A stretch of 64,000 bases of DNA from Paracoccaceae bacterium (lineage in GTDB: Bacteria > Pseudomonadota > Alphaproteobacteria > Rhodobacterales > Rhodobacteraceae). Shown piece after piece: positions 46,130 through 54,781 of this stretch. Numbering within the stretch: position 1 is the stretch's first letter; each line of letters starts with the position of its first letter. Under the pieces are notes generated by a model that was given only the letters and a program-made list of their open reading frames with translations, had not been told where the DNA came from and ran no database searches. A program made the translations under genes and the position numbers. The stretch covers positions 38,523 through 102,522 of the forward strand of contig VYFX01000079.1 in NCBI GenBank assembly GCA_009842205.1. The letters are read 5' to 3'.

Positions 46130-47044
46130 GTGCACGCAACCGCCCTTCGTTGCCTGGTAATGGTGGCTGAATGTTTATCCATACGCGAAGCCGCTGAACG
46201 ATTGCATATTTCTCCCTCTGCAGTTTCAAGACAAATTCAGAAGGTAGAAGATCGATTGGGTACTCGATTATTTGATCGTGACAAAAATGGAACCCATCTA
46301 ACTGAGGCCGGAAGATTGGCAGTACAACATGCTAAAGAAACACTTAGTGGTTATGAACGATTACATGGCGATATACGGAATCTTAGCGGCATGGTAAGCG
46401 GACTCGTATCGATAGCAACACTCAATAGCCTAACAGTCAAGTTTCTACCAGAGTTGATATCAAGTGTAGCAGATCAACATATGGAAGTAACCTTTCGTGT
46501 AGTAGCCTGTGATCCAATGGAAGTCTCCCAACAAGTGGCTTCCTGTAGTGTGGATTTCGGACTTACATTCAATGCTGTGGAGGCAAAGGGAATAAAAGTT
46601 CTAAAAAACATGCCTTGCCCTTTTGTCGTAATCATGAGACCTGATCATCCCCTTGCATCAGAAAAAAGTCTGACCCTTGATCAATGTTCAGGGCAAAGAT
46701 TGATCTATCAAGAAAATTCTGGACCGATGCGGCTATTTCTAGGTGAAGATCTGGAGAAATTTCAACACTTGCATTTGCCGGTATTGACATCAAACAGTCT
46801 GACCCTGCTTAAGAATTTACTTCTTCGTGGTACAGGATTGGCATTTTATACCAGATTGGCCTTTGCTGAAGAATTGTCAGAAGGCAAACTGGTAGCTGTT
46901 CCCTTGGTTTGTGAACGAGCAGATTCGATAAATCTTAACCTGATTACTTCTCCACATGCAATGCCGACAGCAGCCACTCGTTTAGTATCGCGAACGCTCA
47001 AGCAAGCGTTGGAACAGCTATCAATTGATTTTGGAAACAAATGA
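46130..47044 (+). CDS. LysR-family transcriptional regulator
   Basis: A 304-residue LysR protein with an N-terminal winged helix-turn-helix (LSIREAAERLHISPSAVSRQIQKVEDRLGTRLFDRD, about residues 15-50) and a C-terminal effector-binding domain. The start is a GTG 3 bp after the ferredoxin stop. Unlike most LysR genes it is not divergent but the last gene of the operon it probably controls. The likely inducer is the imported substrate or its CoA ester. Confidence 0.92.
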   Translation: MHATALRCLVMVAECLSIREAAERLHISPSAVSRQIQKVEDRLGTRLFDRDKNGTHLTEAGRLAVQHAKETLSGYERLHGDIRNLSGMVSGLVSIATLNSLTVKFLPELISSVADQHMEVTFRVVACDPMEVSQQVASCSVDFGLTFNAVEAKGIKVLKNMPCPFVVIMRPDHPLASEKSLTLDQCSGQRLIYQENSGPMRLFLGEDLEKFQHLHLPVLTSNSLTLLKNLLLRGTGLAFYTRLAFAEELSEGKLVAVPLVCERADSINLNLITSPHAMPTAATRLVSRTLKQALEQLSIDFGNK

Positions 47045-47343
47045 ATCCCATTTAATGCAAGAAGAAGCAAAAATATTATCAGTGTACCAGACAATTTTGA
47101 ATTGGGGATCAGTGAAATAGCACAGAAATATTTGATATCCAGAAGTAAATCTAATTCCTCCGAATTTTGATATCCAACAAATAATTCCCTGTTTCAATTA
47201 AATTGGGTTATAATCTTTTCCCTTAATTTAAGATTCAGACTTGGAATTGTTCAAATATAAAATTTTTGTTTGAAGATTTTTGGGATGATGAATGTATATG
47301 GTTTCATTGATTGCTGTATGCTGATTGTAAGAAAGGAGAAATC
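47045..47343. other. Intergenic region upstream of the pyrimidine operon
   Basis: About 300 bp of AT-rich DNA. A TATAAT lies at 47209-47214, without a good -35 box 17 bp upstream. No riboswitch-like conserved core (TPP or other) was recognised. There is no supported small gene. The promoter of the pyrimidine operon is probably here. Confidence 0.4.
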
Positions 47344-48333
47344 ATGAAGGTTAAATTATTGTCTGTTTTAGTCGTTCTGTTTGGCTCGTTGGCAATTTCT
47401 GCCCAAGCTGCAGACAAGGTAACGCTTCAATTGAAGTGGGTTACACAAGCGCAGTTCGCAGGTTATTATGTTGCTCTGGACAAGGGGTTTTACGAAGAGG
47501 AAAATCTTGACGTGGAAATCAATGCCGGCGGACCTGATATTGCTCCTCCTCAGGTAATAGCTGGCGGTGGGGCAGATGTGATAATCGAGTGGATGCCATC
47601 GGCACTTGCCAGCCGGGAAAAAGGGCTTCCTTTGGTCAATATAGCACAGCCATTTAAATCATCCGGCATGATGCTAACCTGTTTGAAGGAATCAGGAGTT
47701 ACATCTCCTGCCGATTTTCCTGGTAGAACATTGGGTGTCTGGTTTTTTGGAAATGAATATCCCTTCCTGAGCTGGATGAGCCAACTTGGAATTTCAACAG
47801 ACGGAGGTGATGGAGTTACCGTTCTCAAGCAGGGATTCAATGTTGATCCACTGCTCCAGAAGCAGGCTGATTGTATTTCCACAATGACCTATAATGAGTA
47901 TTGGCAGGTTGTGGATGCAGGTATTTCCCCTGATGATCTAATTACATTCAAGTACGAAGATCAGGGGGTTGCCACTCTTGAGGATGGAATTTATGTTCTT
48001 GAAGACAGTCTGAATGATCCTGCTTTTGTTGATAAAATGGTACGTTTTGTCAGAGCTTCCATGAAGGGTTGGAAATATGCTGAGGAAAATCCGGATGAAG
48101 CCGCAGAAATTGTCTTGGACAATGATGCAACCGGTGCTCAGACAGAAGTTCATCAAAAGCGTATGATGGGAGAGATTGCCAAATTGACTGCAGGCTCAAA
48201 TGGTACCCTAGATCCCGCGGATTATGAAAGAACCGTAGCTACCCTTTTGGCTGGTGGTTCTGATCCGGTAATTACCGCTGCACCTGAAGGTGCATGGACA
48301 CATGCCATTACCGACGAGGCTTTGGGTAATTAA
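47344..48333 (+). CDS. NMT1/THI5-like ABC substrate-binding protein, probably for pyrimidines
   Basis: A 329-residue protein with a Sec signal peptide (about residues 1-22, ending ISAQAAD). The ATG at 47344 is chosen because AAAGGAG lies just upstream; the longer frame from 47311 is unlikely. The mature start KVTLQLKWVTQAQFAGYYVALDKGFYEEENLDVEINAGG is the THI5/NMT1 pattern. Being first in an operon with the reductive pyrimidine pathway, it most likely binds a pyrimidine base such as uracil or thymine. That specificity is inferred from context only. Confidence 0.9.
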   Translation: MKVKLLSVLVVLFGSLAISAQAADKVTLQLKWVTQAQFAGYYVALDKGFYEEENLDVEINAGGPDIAPPQVIAGGGADVIIEWMPSALASREKGLPLVNIAQPFKSSGMMLTCLKESGVTSPADFPGRTLGVWFFGNEYPFLSWMSQLGISTDGGDGVTVLKQGFNVDPLLQKQADCISTMTYNEYWQVVDAGISPDDLITFKYEDQGVATLEDGIYVLEDSLNDPAFVDKMVRFVRASMKGWKYAEENPDEAAEIVLDNDATGAQTEVHQKRMMGEIAKLTAGSNGTLDPADYERTVATLLAGGSDPVITAAPEGAWTHAITDEALGN

Positions 48334-48341
48334 TTCACATC

Positions 48342-48368
48342 AGTGGCGGCGGAATCTCTGCCGCCACT
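48342..48368 (+). terminator. GC-rich 9-bp stem-loop after the binding-protein gene
   Basis: AGTGGCGGC (48342-48350) and GCCGCCACT (48360-48368) are perfect complements with a 9-nt loop. No U-run follows. It lies 8 bp after the binding-protein stop and 86 bp before preT. Such a stem can protect the 3' end of a processed binding-protein mRNA, making the protein more abundant than the downstream enzymes. The role is inferred. Confidence 0.7.
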
Positions 48369-48454
48369 TGTCTATCACAGGATTGGAAGGCCAAAATATC
48401 ATTTTGTAATCCAACCCCATAACACAATCAAGAAGGTTATTCGGTTATATAACA

Positions 48455-49780
48455 ATGGGTAATTCAGTCTATTCTCCCGGAACACTTCCTGCTAGGTTGA
48501 CACCTGACGAATATGAAGCAAATTTTTCGGACATAAATCCCGGGTTAAGTCCCCACGAAGCCATGGTTGAGGCTGATCGGTGTTATTTCTGTTATGATGC
48601 ACCTTGTGTAACGGCCTGTCCCACGGGAATAGATATTCCACTGTTTATTAGGCAAATTTCAACGGGTACCCCAAGAGCAGCAGCCAAGACCATATTCGAC
48701 AGCAACATCTTGGGAGGCATGTGTGCCCGGTCATGTCCAACTGAAAACCTGTGCGAGGGTGCTTGTGTAAGGGAGGTGGCAGAAAGTGAACCTGTTGAAA
48801 TCGGTAGGTTGCAAAGATTCGCCACTGATACCCTGATGGATGAAAACATCCACCCCTACATGCGAGCACATGAGACTGGCAAGATTATTGCCGTTATTGG
48901 GTCCGGACCAGCCGGTTTGGCTTGTTCCCATAGGCTGGCCATGCATGGGCATAATGTTGAGATAATTGAAGAAAAACCCTTTCTTGGAGGATTAAATCAA
49001 ACCGGTATAGCAACTTACAAAACCGTCAATGATTTTGCGCAGCAGGAAGTCGAATGGTTACTGAAAATCGGGGGAATTAAATTCCAGTTGAATAAAGTGG
49101 TCAAAGATCTTGAGGACCTGCACAAATTAACCCAAGAGTATGATGCCGTCTTTGTGGGGGCTGGATTGGGTGATGTAAACAGGTTGCATATTGGTTCCGA
49201 TAAATTTCAGGAGGCAGTAACATTTATAGAGGAATTGCGACTGGCAAACGATTATGGAAACATTCCCATCGGAAAAAACGTTGTCGTTATCGGAGGTGGT
49301 ATGACTGCCATTGATGCAGGGGTTCAGTCAAAACTGCTTGGGTCTGAGAATGTCACAATTGCCTATCGCAGAAGCAGGTCTGATATGGGTGCTTCAGAAC
49401 ATGAAATAAATCTTGCCCTCAAAAATGGTGTCAAGTTGGTAACCAACGCTGTTCCATTGGGTATGTCTGGAGATGGTACTGACGAGAAGCTTCTGTTGGG
49501 AAGAACAGAAATCATAGATGGTAAAATTCAACAAACCGAAGATATGATTGAACTTCCCGTTGATCAGGTGTTCATGGCCATTGGCCAGAAACTTGAATTT
49601 GACCCGGGTAGTCTGGCAATTGATGCTGGAAAGATTGTTGTCGATTCTCATGGAAGAACAAGTGTTCCAGGAATTTGGGCCGGTGGAGATTGTACGAACC
49701 TGGGAGAAGATTTAACCGTAACAGCAGTGGCTCAAGGTCGTGATGCCGCCGAGGATATTCACCGTCATTTGAGTAAATAG
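48455..49780 (+). CDS. preT: NAD-dependent dihydropyrimidine dehydrogenase, PreT subunit
   Basis: A 441-residue protein of the glutamate-synthase-small-subunit/PreT family. The N-terminal iron-sulphur region has CYFCYDAPCVTACPTGIDIP and GGMCARSCPTENLCEGACVR. FAD binding is at IAVIGSGPAGLACSHRLA, and the NAD(P) site is VVVIGGGMTAIDAG. With PreA it reduces uracil and thymine to dihydro forms. PreA follows 29 bp downstream. Confidence 0.95.
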   Translation: MGNSVYSPGTLPARLTPDEYEANFSDINPGLSPHEAMVEADRCYFCYDAPCVTACPTGIDIPLFIRQISTGTPRAAAKTIFDSNILGGMCARSCPTENLCEGACVREVAESEPVEIGRLQRFATDTLMDENIHPYMRAHETGKIIAVIGSGPAGLACSHRLAMHGHNVEIIEEKPFLGGLNQTGIATYKTVNDFAQQEVEWLLKIGGIKFQLNKVVKDLEDLHKLTQEYDAVFVGAGLGDVNRLHIGSDKFQEAVTFIEELRLANDYGNIPIGKNVVVIGGGMTAIDAGVQSKLLGSENVTIAYRRSRSDMGASEHEINLALKNGVKLVTNAVPLGMSGDGTDEKLLLGRTEIIDGKIQQTEDMIELPVDQVFMAIGQKLEFDPGSLAIDAGKIVVDSHGRTSVPGIWAGGDCTNLGEDLTVTAVAQGRDAAEDIHRHLSK

Positions 49781-49809
49781 GTCAGAAACCCAAGATTTGA
49801 GGTAGAACA

Positions 49810-51111
49810 ATGCCAAGTTTGAATTCGACTTTCGCAGGAATCAAATCCCCCAATCCCTTTTGGTTGGCTTCTGCTCCACCAACGGACAAGGAATATAACG
49901 TGTCCAGGGCGTTTGAGGCCGGTTGGGGAGGAGTAGTCTGGAAAACTCTCGGACTGGATCCGCATATTGTCAATGTAAATGGTCCAAGGTATGGAGCCGT
50001 TTGGGGCCCCGATAGAAGCCTCATGGGCTTGAACAACATTGAACTGATTACCGATCGCCCGCTTGGTGTGAATCTCAAGGAAATAAAATCGGTCAAGCGA
50101 AATTATCCCGATAGAGCTGTTGTCGTAAGTTTGATGGTACCTTGTGATGAAGAATCTTGGCAAGGGATACTTCCGCAGGTTGAGGAAACGGATGCTGATG
50201 GAGTGGAACTCAATTTTGGTTGTCCACATGGTATGAGTGAAAGAGGTATGGGATCGGCTGTTGGTCAGGTTCCCGACTATATCGAAATGGTAACCCGTTG
50301 GGTCAAGGCCAATACGCGAATGCCGGTAATCGTCAAATTGACACCCAACATAACTGATATTCGGTATCCGGCAAGAGCAGCCAAAAAAGGTGGAGCAGAT
50401 GCTGTTTCATTGATTAATACAGTTTCCTCAATAACCTCGGTCAATCTTGATACTTTCAGCCCGGAACCGTCGATTGACGGGAAAGGGACACATGGAGGTT
50501 ATTGCGGACCGGCAGTAAAACCGATTGCCCTGAATATGGTGGCTGAAATAGCCAGAGATGCTGAAACCAGCGATCTGCCGATTTCGGGCATAGGAGGCAT
50601 ATCCACCTGGCGGGATGCTACGGAATTCCTGTTGCTTGGGGCAGGGAATGTTCAGGTATGTACTGCAGCGATGGCATATGGCTTTCGAATTGTCAGCGAG
50701 TTGCAATCCGGTCTATTGGAATGGATGAATGACAAGCAGTTCGAGAATGTCACTGATTATCAAGGTTTGGCTGTAGGTAATGTCACTGATTGGCAGAACC
50801 TTAATCTGAATTTTGTGACCAAGGCAAGAATAGATCAGGATCTTTGCATAAAATGTGGTAGGTGCTATGCTGTATGTGAAGATACATCCCATCAGGCCAT
50901 TGTGATAAATTCTGGCCGGACTTTCGAAGTCATTGATGAGGAATGCGTTGCATGTAACCTTTGTGTCAATGTTTGTCCCGTCGAAGGATGCATTACAATG
51001 GAGCAGCTCCAACCCGGAATGGTTGACGAGAGAACAGGTCAAACAGTTGATGAAAACCCCTTGAATTGGACACAGCATCCCAACAATGTTCTTGCCTGTA
51101 CGACAGATTGA
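49810..51111 (+). CDS. preA: NAD-dependent dihydropyrimidine dehydrogenase, PreA subunit
   Basis: A 433-residue protein. The N-terminal FMN barrel resembles dihydroorotate dehydrogenase, with NPFWLASAPPTDKEYNVSRAFEAGWGGVVWKTLG and ELNFGCPHGMSERGMGSAVGQ. A catalytic-loop Cys is in GCPHG; the family active-site Cys lies near residue 138. The C-terminal ferredoxin domain has two 4Fe-4S sites, CIKCGRCYAVCED and CVACNLCVNVCPVEGC. It carries out the pyrimidine reduction with electrons from PreT. Confidence 0.96.
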   Translation: MPSLNSTFAGIKSPNPFWLASAPPTDKEYNVSRAFEAGWGGVVWKTLGLDPHIVNVNGPRYGAVWGPDRSLMGLNNIELITDRPLGVNLKEIKSVKRNYPDRAVVVSLMVPCDEESWQGILPQVEETDADGVELNFGCPHGMSERGMGSAVGQVPDYIEMVTRWVKANTRMPVIVKLTPNITDIRYPARAAKKGGADAVSLINTVSSITSVNLDTFSPEPSIDGKGTHGGYCGPAVKPIALNMVAEIARDAETSDLPISGIGGISTWRDATEFLLLGAGNVQVCTAAMAYGFRIVSELQSGLLEWMNDKQFENVTDYQGLAVGNVTDWQNLNLNFVTKARIDQDLCIKCGRCYAVCEDTSHQAIVINSGRTFEVIDEECVACNLCVNVCPVEGCITMEQLQPGMVDERTGQTVDENPLNWTQHPNNVLACTTD

Positions 51112-51205
51112 ATTATTTTTTCCGATTGTAGAAAGTGTATATTCTGGACCAATTCGGAACAATGTTTAAATTGAATATCAATAGGTGGATAAGTAAGGAT
51201 AAAGC

Positions 51206-52456
51206 ATGAATTCTCCGATGGGAAATTTGTTGATCAACCACGAAAGGTTGTGGGATTCGATTATGGAAATGGCAAAAATCGGCCCTGGTGTTGCCGGCGG
51301 AAATAACCGTCAAACCCTGACCGATGATGACGCCAGGGGCAGGGATCTGTTCAAGTCCTGGTGCGAACAGGCAGGGATGACTCTCGGTGTTGATCGCATG
51401 GGCACGATGTTTGCAACCAGAAAAGGTGAAGATCCTGAAGCCCTTCCGGTATATGTTGGGTCACATCTGGATACCCAGCCTACGGGCGGTAAATATGATG
51501 GTGTTCTGGGAGTTCTGGGAGCGCTGGAGATTATCCGTACACTGAATGATCTGAACATCAGGACAAAGCATCCAATAGTCGTTACCAACTGGACCAATGA
51601 AGAGGGAACTCGTTTCGCACCCCCGATGCTTGCTTCCGGGGTCTTTGCCGGAATGCATGATGAGCAATGGGCTTACGATAGGGAAGACATTGAAGGCAAG
51701 AAATTCGGTGATGAACTGGTCAGGATTGGCTGGCAGGGTGATGAAGTGGTTGGCAACAGAAAAATGCATGCCTTTTTTGAACTGCATATCGAGCAGGGTC
51801 CCATCCTGGAAGCAGAAAACAAGGATATAGGTGTCGTTACCTATGGCCAGGGTTTGTCATGGACGCAGATCACCATTACCGGCAAGGACAGCCATACCGG
51901 TTCAACTCCCATGCCGATGAGAAGAAATGCCGGGTTGGGCATGGCCAGGATACTGGAGTTGGTAGATGAAATCGCCTGGAGTCACGAGCCGGATGCAGTG
52001 GGAGCTGCAGGACATATCGAGGTATTTCCAAATAGTCGCAATGTGATTCCGGGAAAGGTTGTCTTTACCGTAGACTTCAGATCACCCGAGCTTGCCGTAA
52101 TCAAGGACATGGAAAATAGGCTCCGCAATGGTGGTGAAGAGATTTGCCAAAAAATGGGTCTGGAAATAGCCTTCGAAAAAGTCGGCGGGTTCGATCCGGT
52201 CAAATTCGATGAGGATTGTGTCTCAGCTGTCAGGAAAGCCGCCGAACGCTTGGGCTATTCCCATCGCAACATAATTTCGGGAGCAGGGCACGATGCCTGC
52301 TGGATCAACAGGGTGGCACCCACGGCCATGATCATGTGCCCCTGTGTCGATGGTTTGTCCCATAATGAGGCCGAGGAAATTTCAGTCGAGTGGGCGGCGA
52401 GGGGAACCAATGTCCTGTTTCATGCTGTTGTTGACACGGCTATTGTAGTAAATTGA
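51206..52456 (+). CDS. Zn-dependent hydrolase, N-carbamoyl-beta-alanine amidohydrolase-like
   Basis: A 416-residue M20-family amidase (AmaB/HyuC type). Metal ligands lie in GSHLDTQPTGGKYDGVLGVL (His and Asp) and NWTNEEGTRFAPPML. GKDSHTGSTPMPMRRNAG is the dimer/lid domain motif, and SGAGHDACWI and LSHNEAEE carry the later ligand region. In this operon it should hydrolyse N-carbamoyl-beta-alanine (or the methyl form from thymine) to beta-alanine, CO2 and ammonia, the third step of the reductive pathway. Confidence 0.93.
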   Translation: MNSPMGNLLINHERLWDSIMEMAKIGPGVAGGNNRQTLTDDDARGRDLFKSWCEQAGMTLGVDRMGTMFATRKGEDPEALPVYVGSHLDTQPTGGKYDGVLGVLGALEIIRTLNDLNIRTKHPIVVTNWTNEEGTRFAPPMLASGVFAGMHDEQWAYDREDIEGKKFGDELVRIGWQGDEVVGNRKMHAFFELHIEQGPILEAENKDIGVVTYGQGLSWTQITITGKDSHTGSTPMPMRRNAGLGMARILELVDEIAWSHEPDAVGAAGHIEVFPNSRNVIPGKVVFTVDFRSPELAVIKDMENRLRNGGEEICQKMGLEIAFEKVGGFDPVKFDEDCVSAVRKAAERLGYSHRNIISGAGHDACWINRVAPTAMIMCPCVDGLSHNEAEEISVEWAARGTNVLFHAVVDTAIVVN

Positions 52457-52487
52457 TAATATTCAGATAAATTTCAGGGGTATTTGT

Positions 52488-53948
52488 ATGTCTAAAGTAA
52501 TCAAGGGTGGAACAATCATAACGGCGGACCGTACTTTCAAGTCGGATATTCTTGTTGAAGGTGAGGTCATCAGGGAGATTGGTGAGGATTTGAAGGGTGA
52601 TGAATATGTTGATGCCGAGGATGCCTATGTAATACCTGGTGGTATTGATCCTCATACCCATCTCGAAATGCCCTTCATGGGAACGACCGCAGCCGAGACA
52701 TTTGAATCGGGAACCTGGGCCGCAGCGGTTGGTGGAACCACCATGCTCATCGATTTCTGTCTGCCTGGTGAGGATGGTTCGATCAAGAACGCCATCAACG
52801 AATGGCATCGCAAGTCACAACCACAGATTTGCTCCGATATCGGCTATCACATGGCCATTACTGGTTGGAATGAAAGCATATTCAACGAAATGGGCAATGC
52901 CGTCGAGATGGGGGTTAATTCCTTCAAGCACTTCATGGCCTACAAGGGAGCCCTGATGATTGAGGATGATGAAATGTATGCCTCTTTCAATCGGTGCCGT
53001 GAACTCGGGGCGCTACCCATGGTACATGCTGAAAACGGTGATATTGTTGCCGAGCTTCAGGCCAAGTATCTGAAACAGGGTATTACCGGACCGGAAGGTC
53101 ACGCGTATTCACGGCCACCAGAGGTGGAAGGTGAAGCAGCCAATCGGGCAATCATGATTGCCGATGCGGCCTCGGTACCACTCTATATCGTACATGTATC
53201 CTGCGAACAGGCTCATGAAGCCATCAGGAGAGCAAGACAAAAGGGAATGCGTGTTTATGGCGAACCCCTTATTCAGTTCCTTACCCTGGATGAAAGCGAG
53301 TATTTTTCCAAGGATTGGGAACATGCCGCCCGGCGTGTCATGTCCCCGCCATTCCGAAACAAGGAACATCAGGATGGTCTCTGGAATGGACTTGCAGCAG
53401 GTTCATTACAGGTGGTTGCGACGGATCACGCAGCATTCACGACCGAGCAGAAGCATATGGGACGGGACAATTTCACCCTGATTCCAAATGGTACGGGTGG
53501 TTTGGAAGAAAGATTGGGAGTCCTGTGGACCGAAGGTGTTGAGAAGGGACGCCTGACACCTAACGAATTTGTAGCTGCTACCTCAACCAATATTGCCAAA
53601 ATCCTGAATATCTATCCCAGGAAGGGGGCATTGGTACCGGGGGCTGATGCGGATATCGTGGTTTGGGATCCGAAGATTTCAAAAACGATAACCTCGACCA
53701 CCCATAAATCCGTTCTGGATTACAACGTGTTTGAGGGGTTCAAGGTCAATGCCCAACCCCGCCATACCCTATCCAGAGGGGAAGTCATATGGTCCTGGGG
53801 GCAAAATTCCCAACCTCAACCCGGCCGGGGCAGATTTGTACCGCGACCGCCATTTCCCGCTCCCCATGCTGCTGTTTCAAAGTGGAAGGAATTGAACACT
53901 CCAAGGAAAATAGACAGGGATCCACTGAATATTCCGGCCGGCATTTAG
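52488..53948 (+). CDS. hydA: Dihydropyrimidinase
   Basis: A 486-residue cyclic amidohydrolase that opens the dihydropyrimidine ring. The metal-binding start is GGIDPHTHLEMPFMGT. The lysine that is carbamylated to bridge the two zincs lies in the FKHFMAYKGA segment. MVHAENGDI, PLYIVHVSC and ATDHAAF supply the remaining ligands. It follows the ureido-hydrolase gene by 31 bp, so all enzymes of the pathway are collected in one operon. Confidence 0.96.
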   Translation: MSKVIKGGTIITADRTFKSDILVEGEVIREIGEDLKGDEYVDAEDAYVIPGGIDPHTHLEMPFMGTTAAETFESGTWAAAVGGTTMLIDFCLPGEDGSIKNAINEWHRKSQPQICSDIGYHMAITGWNESIFNEMGNAVEMGVNSFKHFMAYKGALMIEDDEMYASFNRCRELGALPMVHAENGDIVAELQAKYLKQGITGPEGHAYSRPPEVEGEAANRAIMIADAASVPLYIVHVSCEQAHEAIRRARQKGMRVYGEPLIQFLTLDESEYFSKDWEHAARRVMSPPFRNKEHQDGLWNGLAAGSLQVVATDHAAFTTEQKHMGRDNFTLIPNGTGGLEERLGVLWTEGVEKGRLTPNEFVAATSTNIAKILNIYPRKGALVPGADADIVVWDPKISKTITSTTHKSVLDYNVFEGFKVNAQPRHTLSRGEVIWSWGQNSQPQPGRGRFVPRPPFPAPHAAVSKWKELNTPRKIDRDPLNIPAGI

Positions 53949-53980
53949 TCTGTTGCGATTGCTAGAATTAGTTGGCCAAT

Positions 53981-54781
53981 ATGAATAGCAATGTTGCGAT
54001 GGATGCCGAACCTGTAATTCAGGCCCGTAACCTGGGTTTGGTTTTTCAAACCAAGGATAGCCCCGTTGAAGCTTTGAAGGATGTCAATATTGATATCGAG
54101 CAGGGGGATTTTGTGTCCCTGATCGGTCCATCCGGTTGTGGTAAGACCACGCTCTTGCGGATCATAGCCTCGCTTGATAAACCCACAGCAGGTGATATTA
54201 CGGTTAACGGCATGACACCCGAGGAAGCCCGGTTGCAAAGAGCTTATGGCTATGTCTTTCAGGCAGCCAGCCTCTATCCATGGCGTACGATTGCGGGAAA
54301 CGTCAAATTGCCACTTGAAATAATGGGGTTCAGCAAGACAGAAATGAATGAAAGGGTCAAGAAGGTATTGGATCTGGTTCACCTATCCGGATTTGAAAAC
54401 AAGTTTCCGTGGCAACTGTCAGGTGGCATGCAGCAGAGGGCTTCCATAGCCCGGGCCTTATCCTTTGATGCAGACATTCTCCTGATGGATGAACCTTTTG
54501 GTGCCCTTGATGAAATAGTCAGGGATCATTTGAATGAGCAACTGCTTGATCTATGGAAAAGTACACGTAAAACCATTTGTTTTGTAACCCATTCGATCCC
54601 CGAGGCCGTATATCTATCAACCAAGATCGTGGTAATGAGCAATCGCCCGGGGAAGGTGGTTGAAGTCATTGAAAGTTCGCTTCCAAGGGAACGGCCGCTG
54701 GATATAAGGGACAGTCCTGAATTCATAGAAATAGCACAAAGGGTTCGCACGGGCTTGCGCATGAGTCATTCCTATGAATGA
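53981..54781 (+). CDS. ABC transporter ATP-binding protein, pyrimidine operon
   Basis: A 266-residue ATPase of the SsuB/TauB subfamily. Walker A is GPSGCGKTTLL, the Q-loop is YVFQAASLYPWRTIAGNV, the signature is QLSGGMQQRASIARAL, and Walker B is ILLMDEPFGALD. The ATG at 53981 is taken as start; a TTG three codons upstream is possible. Two different permease genes follow directly, so the transporter likely has a heterodimeric membrane part. Confidence 0.95.
   Translation: MNSNVAMDAEPVIQARNLGLVFQTKDSPVEALKDVNIDIEQGDFVSLIGPSGCGKTTLLRIIASLDKPTAGDITVNGMTPEEARLQRAYGYVFQAASLYPWRTIAGNVKLPLEIMGFSKTEMNERVKKVLDLVHLSGFENKFPWQLSGGMQQRASIARALSFDADILLMDEPFGALDEIVRDHLNEQLLDLWKSTRKTICFVTHSIPEAVYLSTKIVVMSNRPGKVVEVIESSLPRERPLDIRDSPEFIEIAQRVRTGLRMSHSYE

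Noticed and set aside
47209..47214. TATAAT as a -10 box for the pyrimidine operon
   Set aside because: No reasonable -35 hexamer lies 16-18 bp upstream, so I did not call a promoter.
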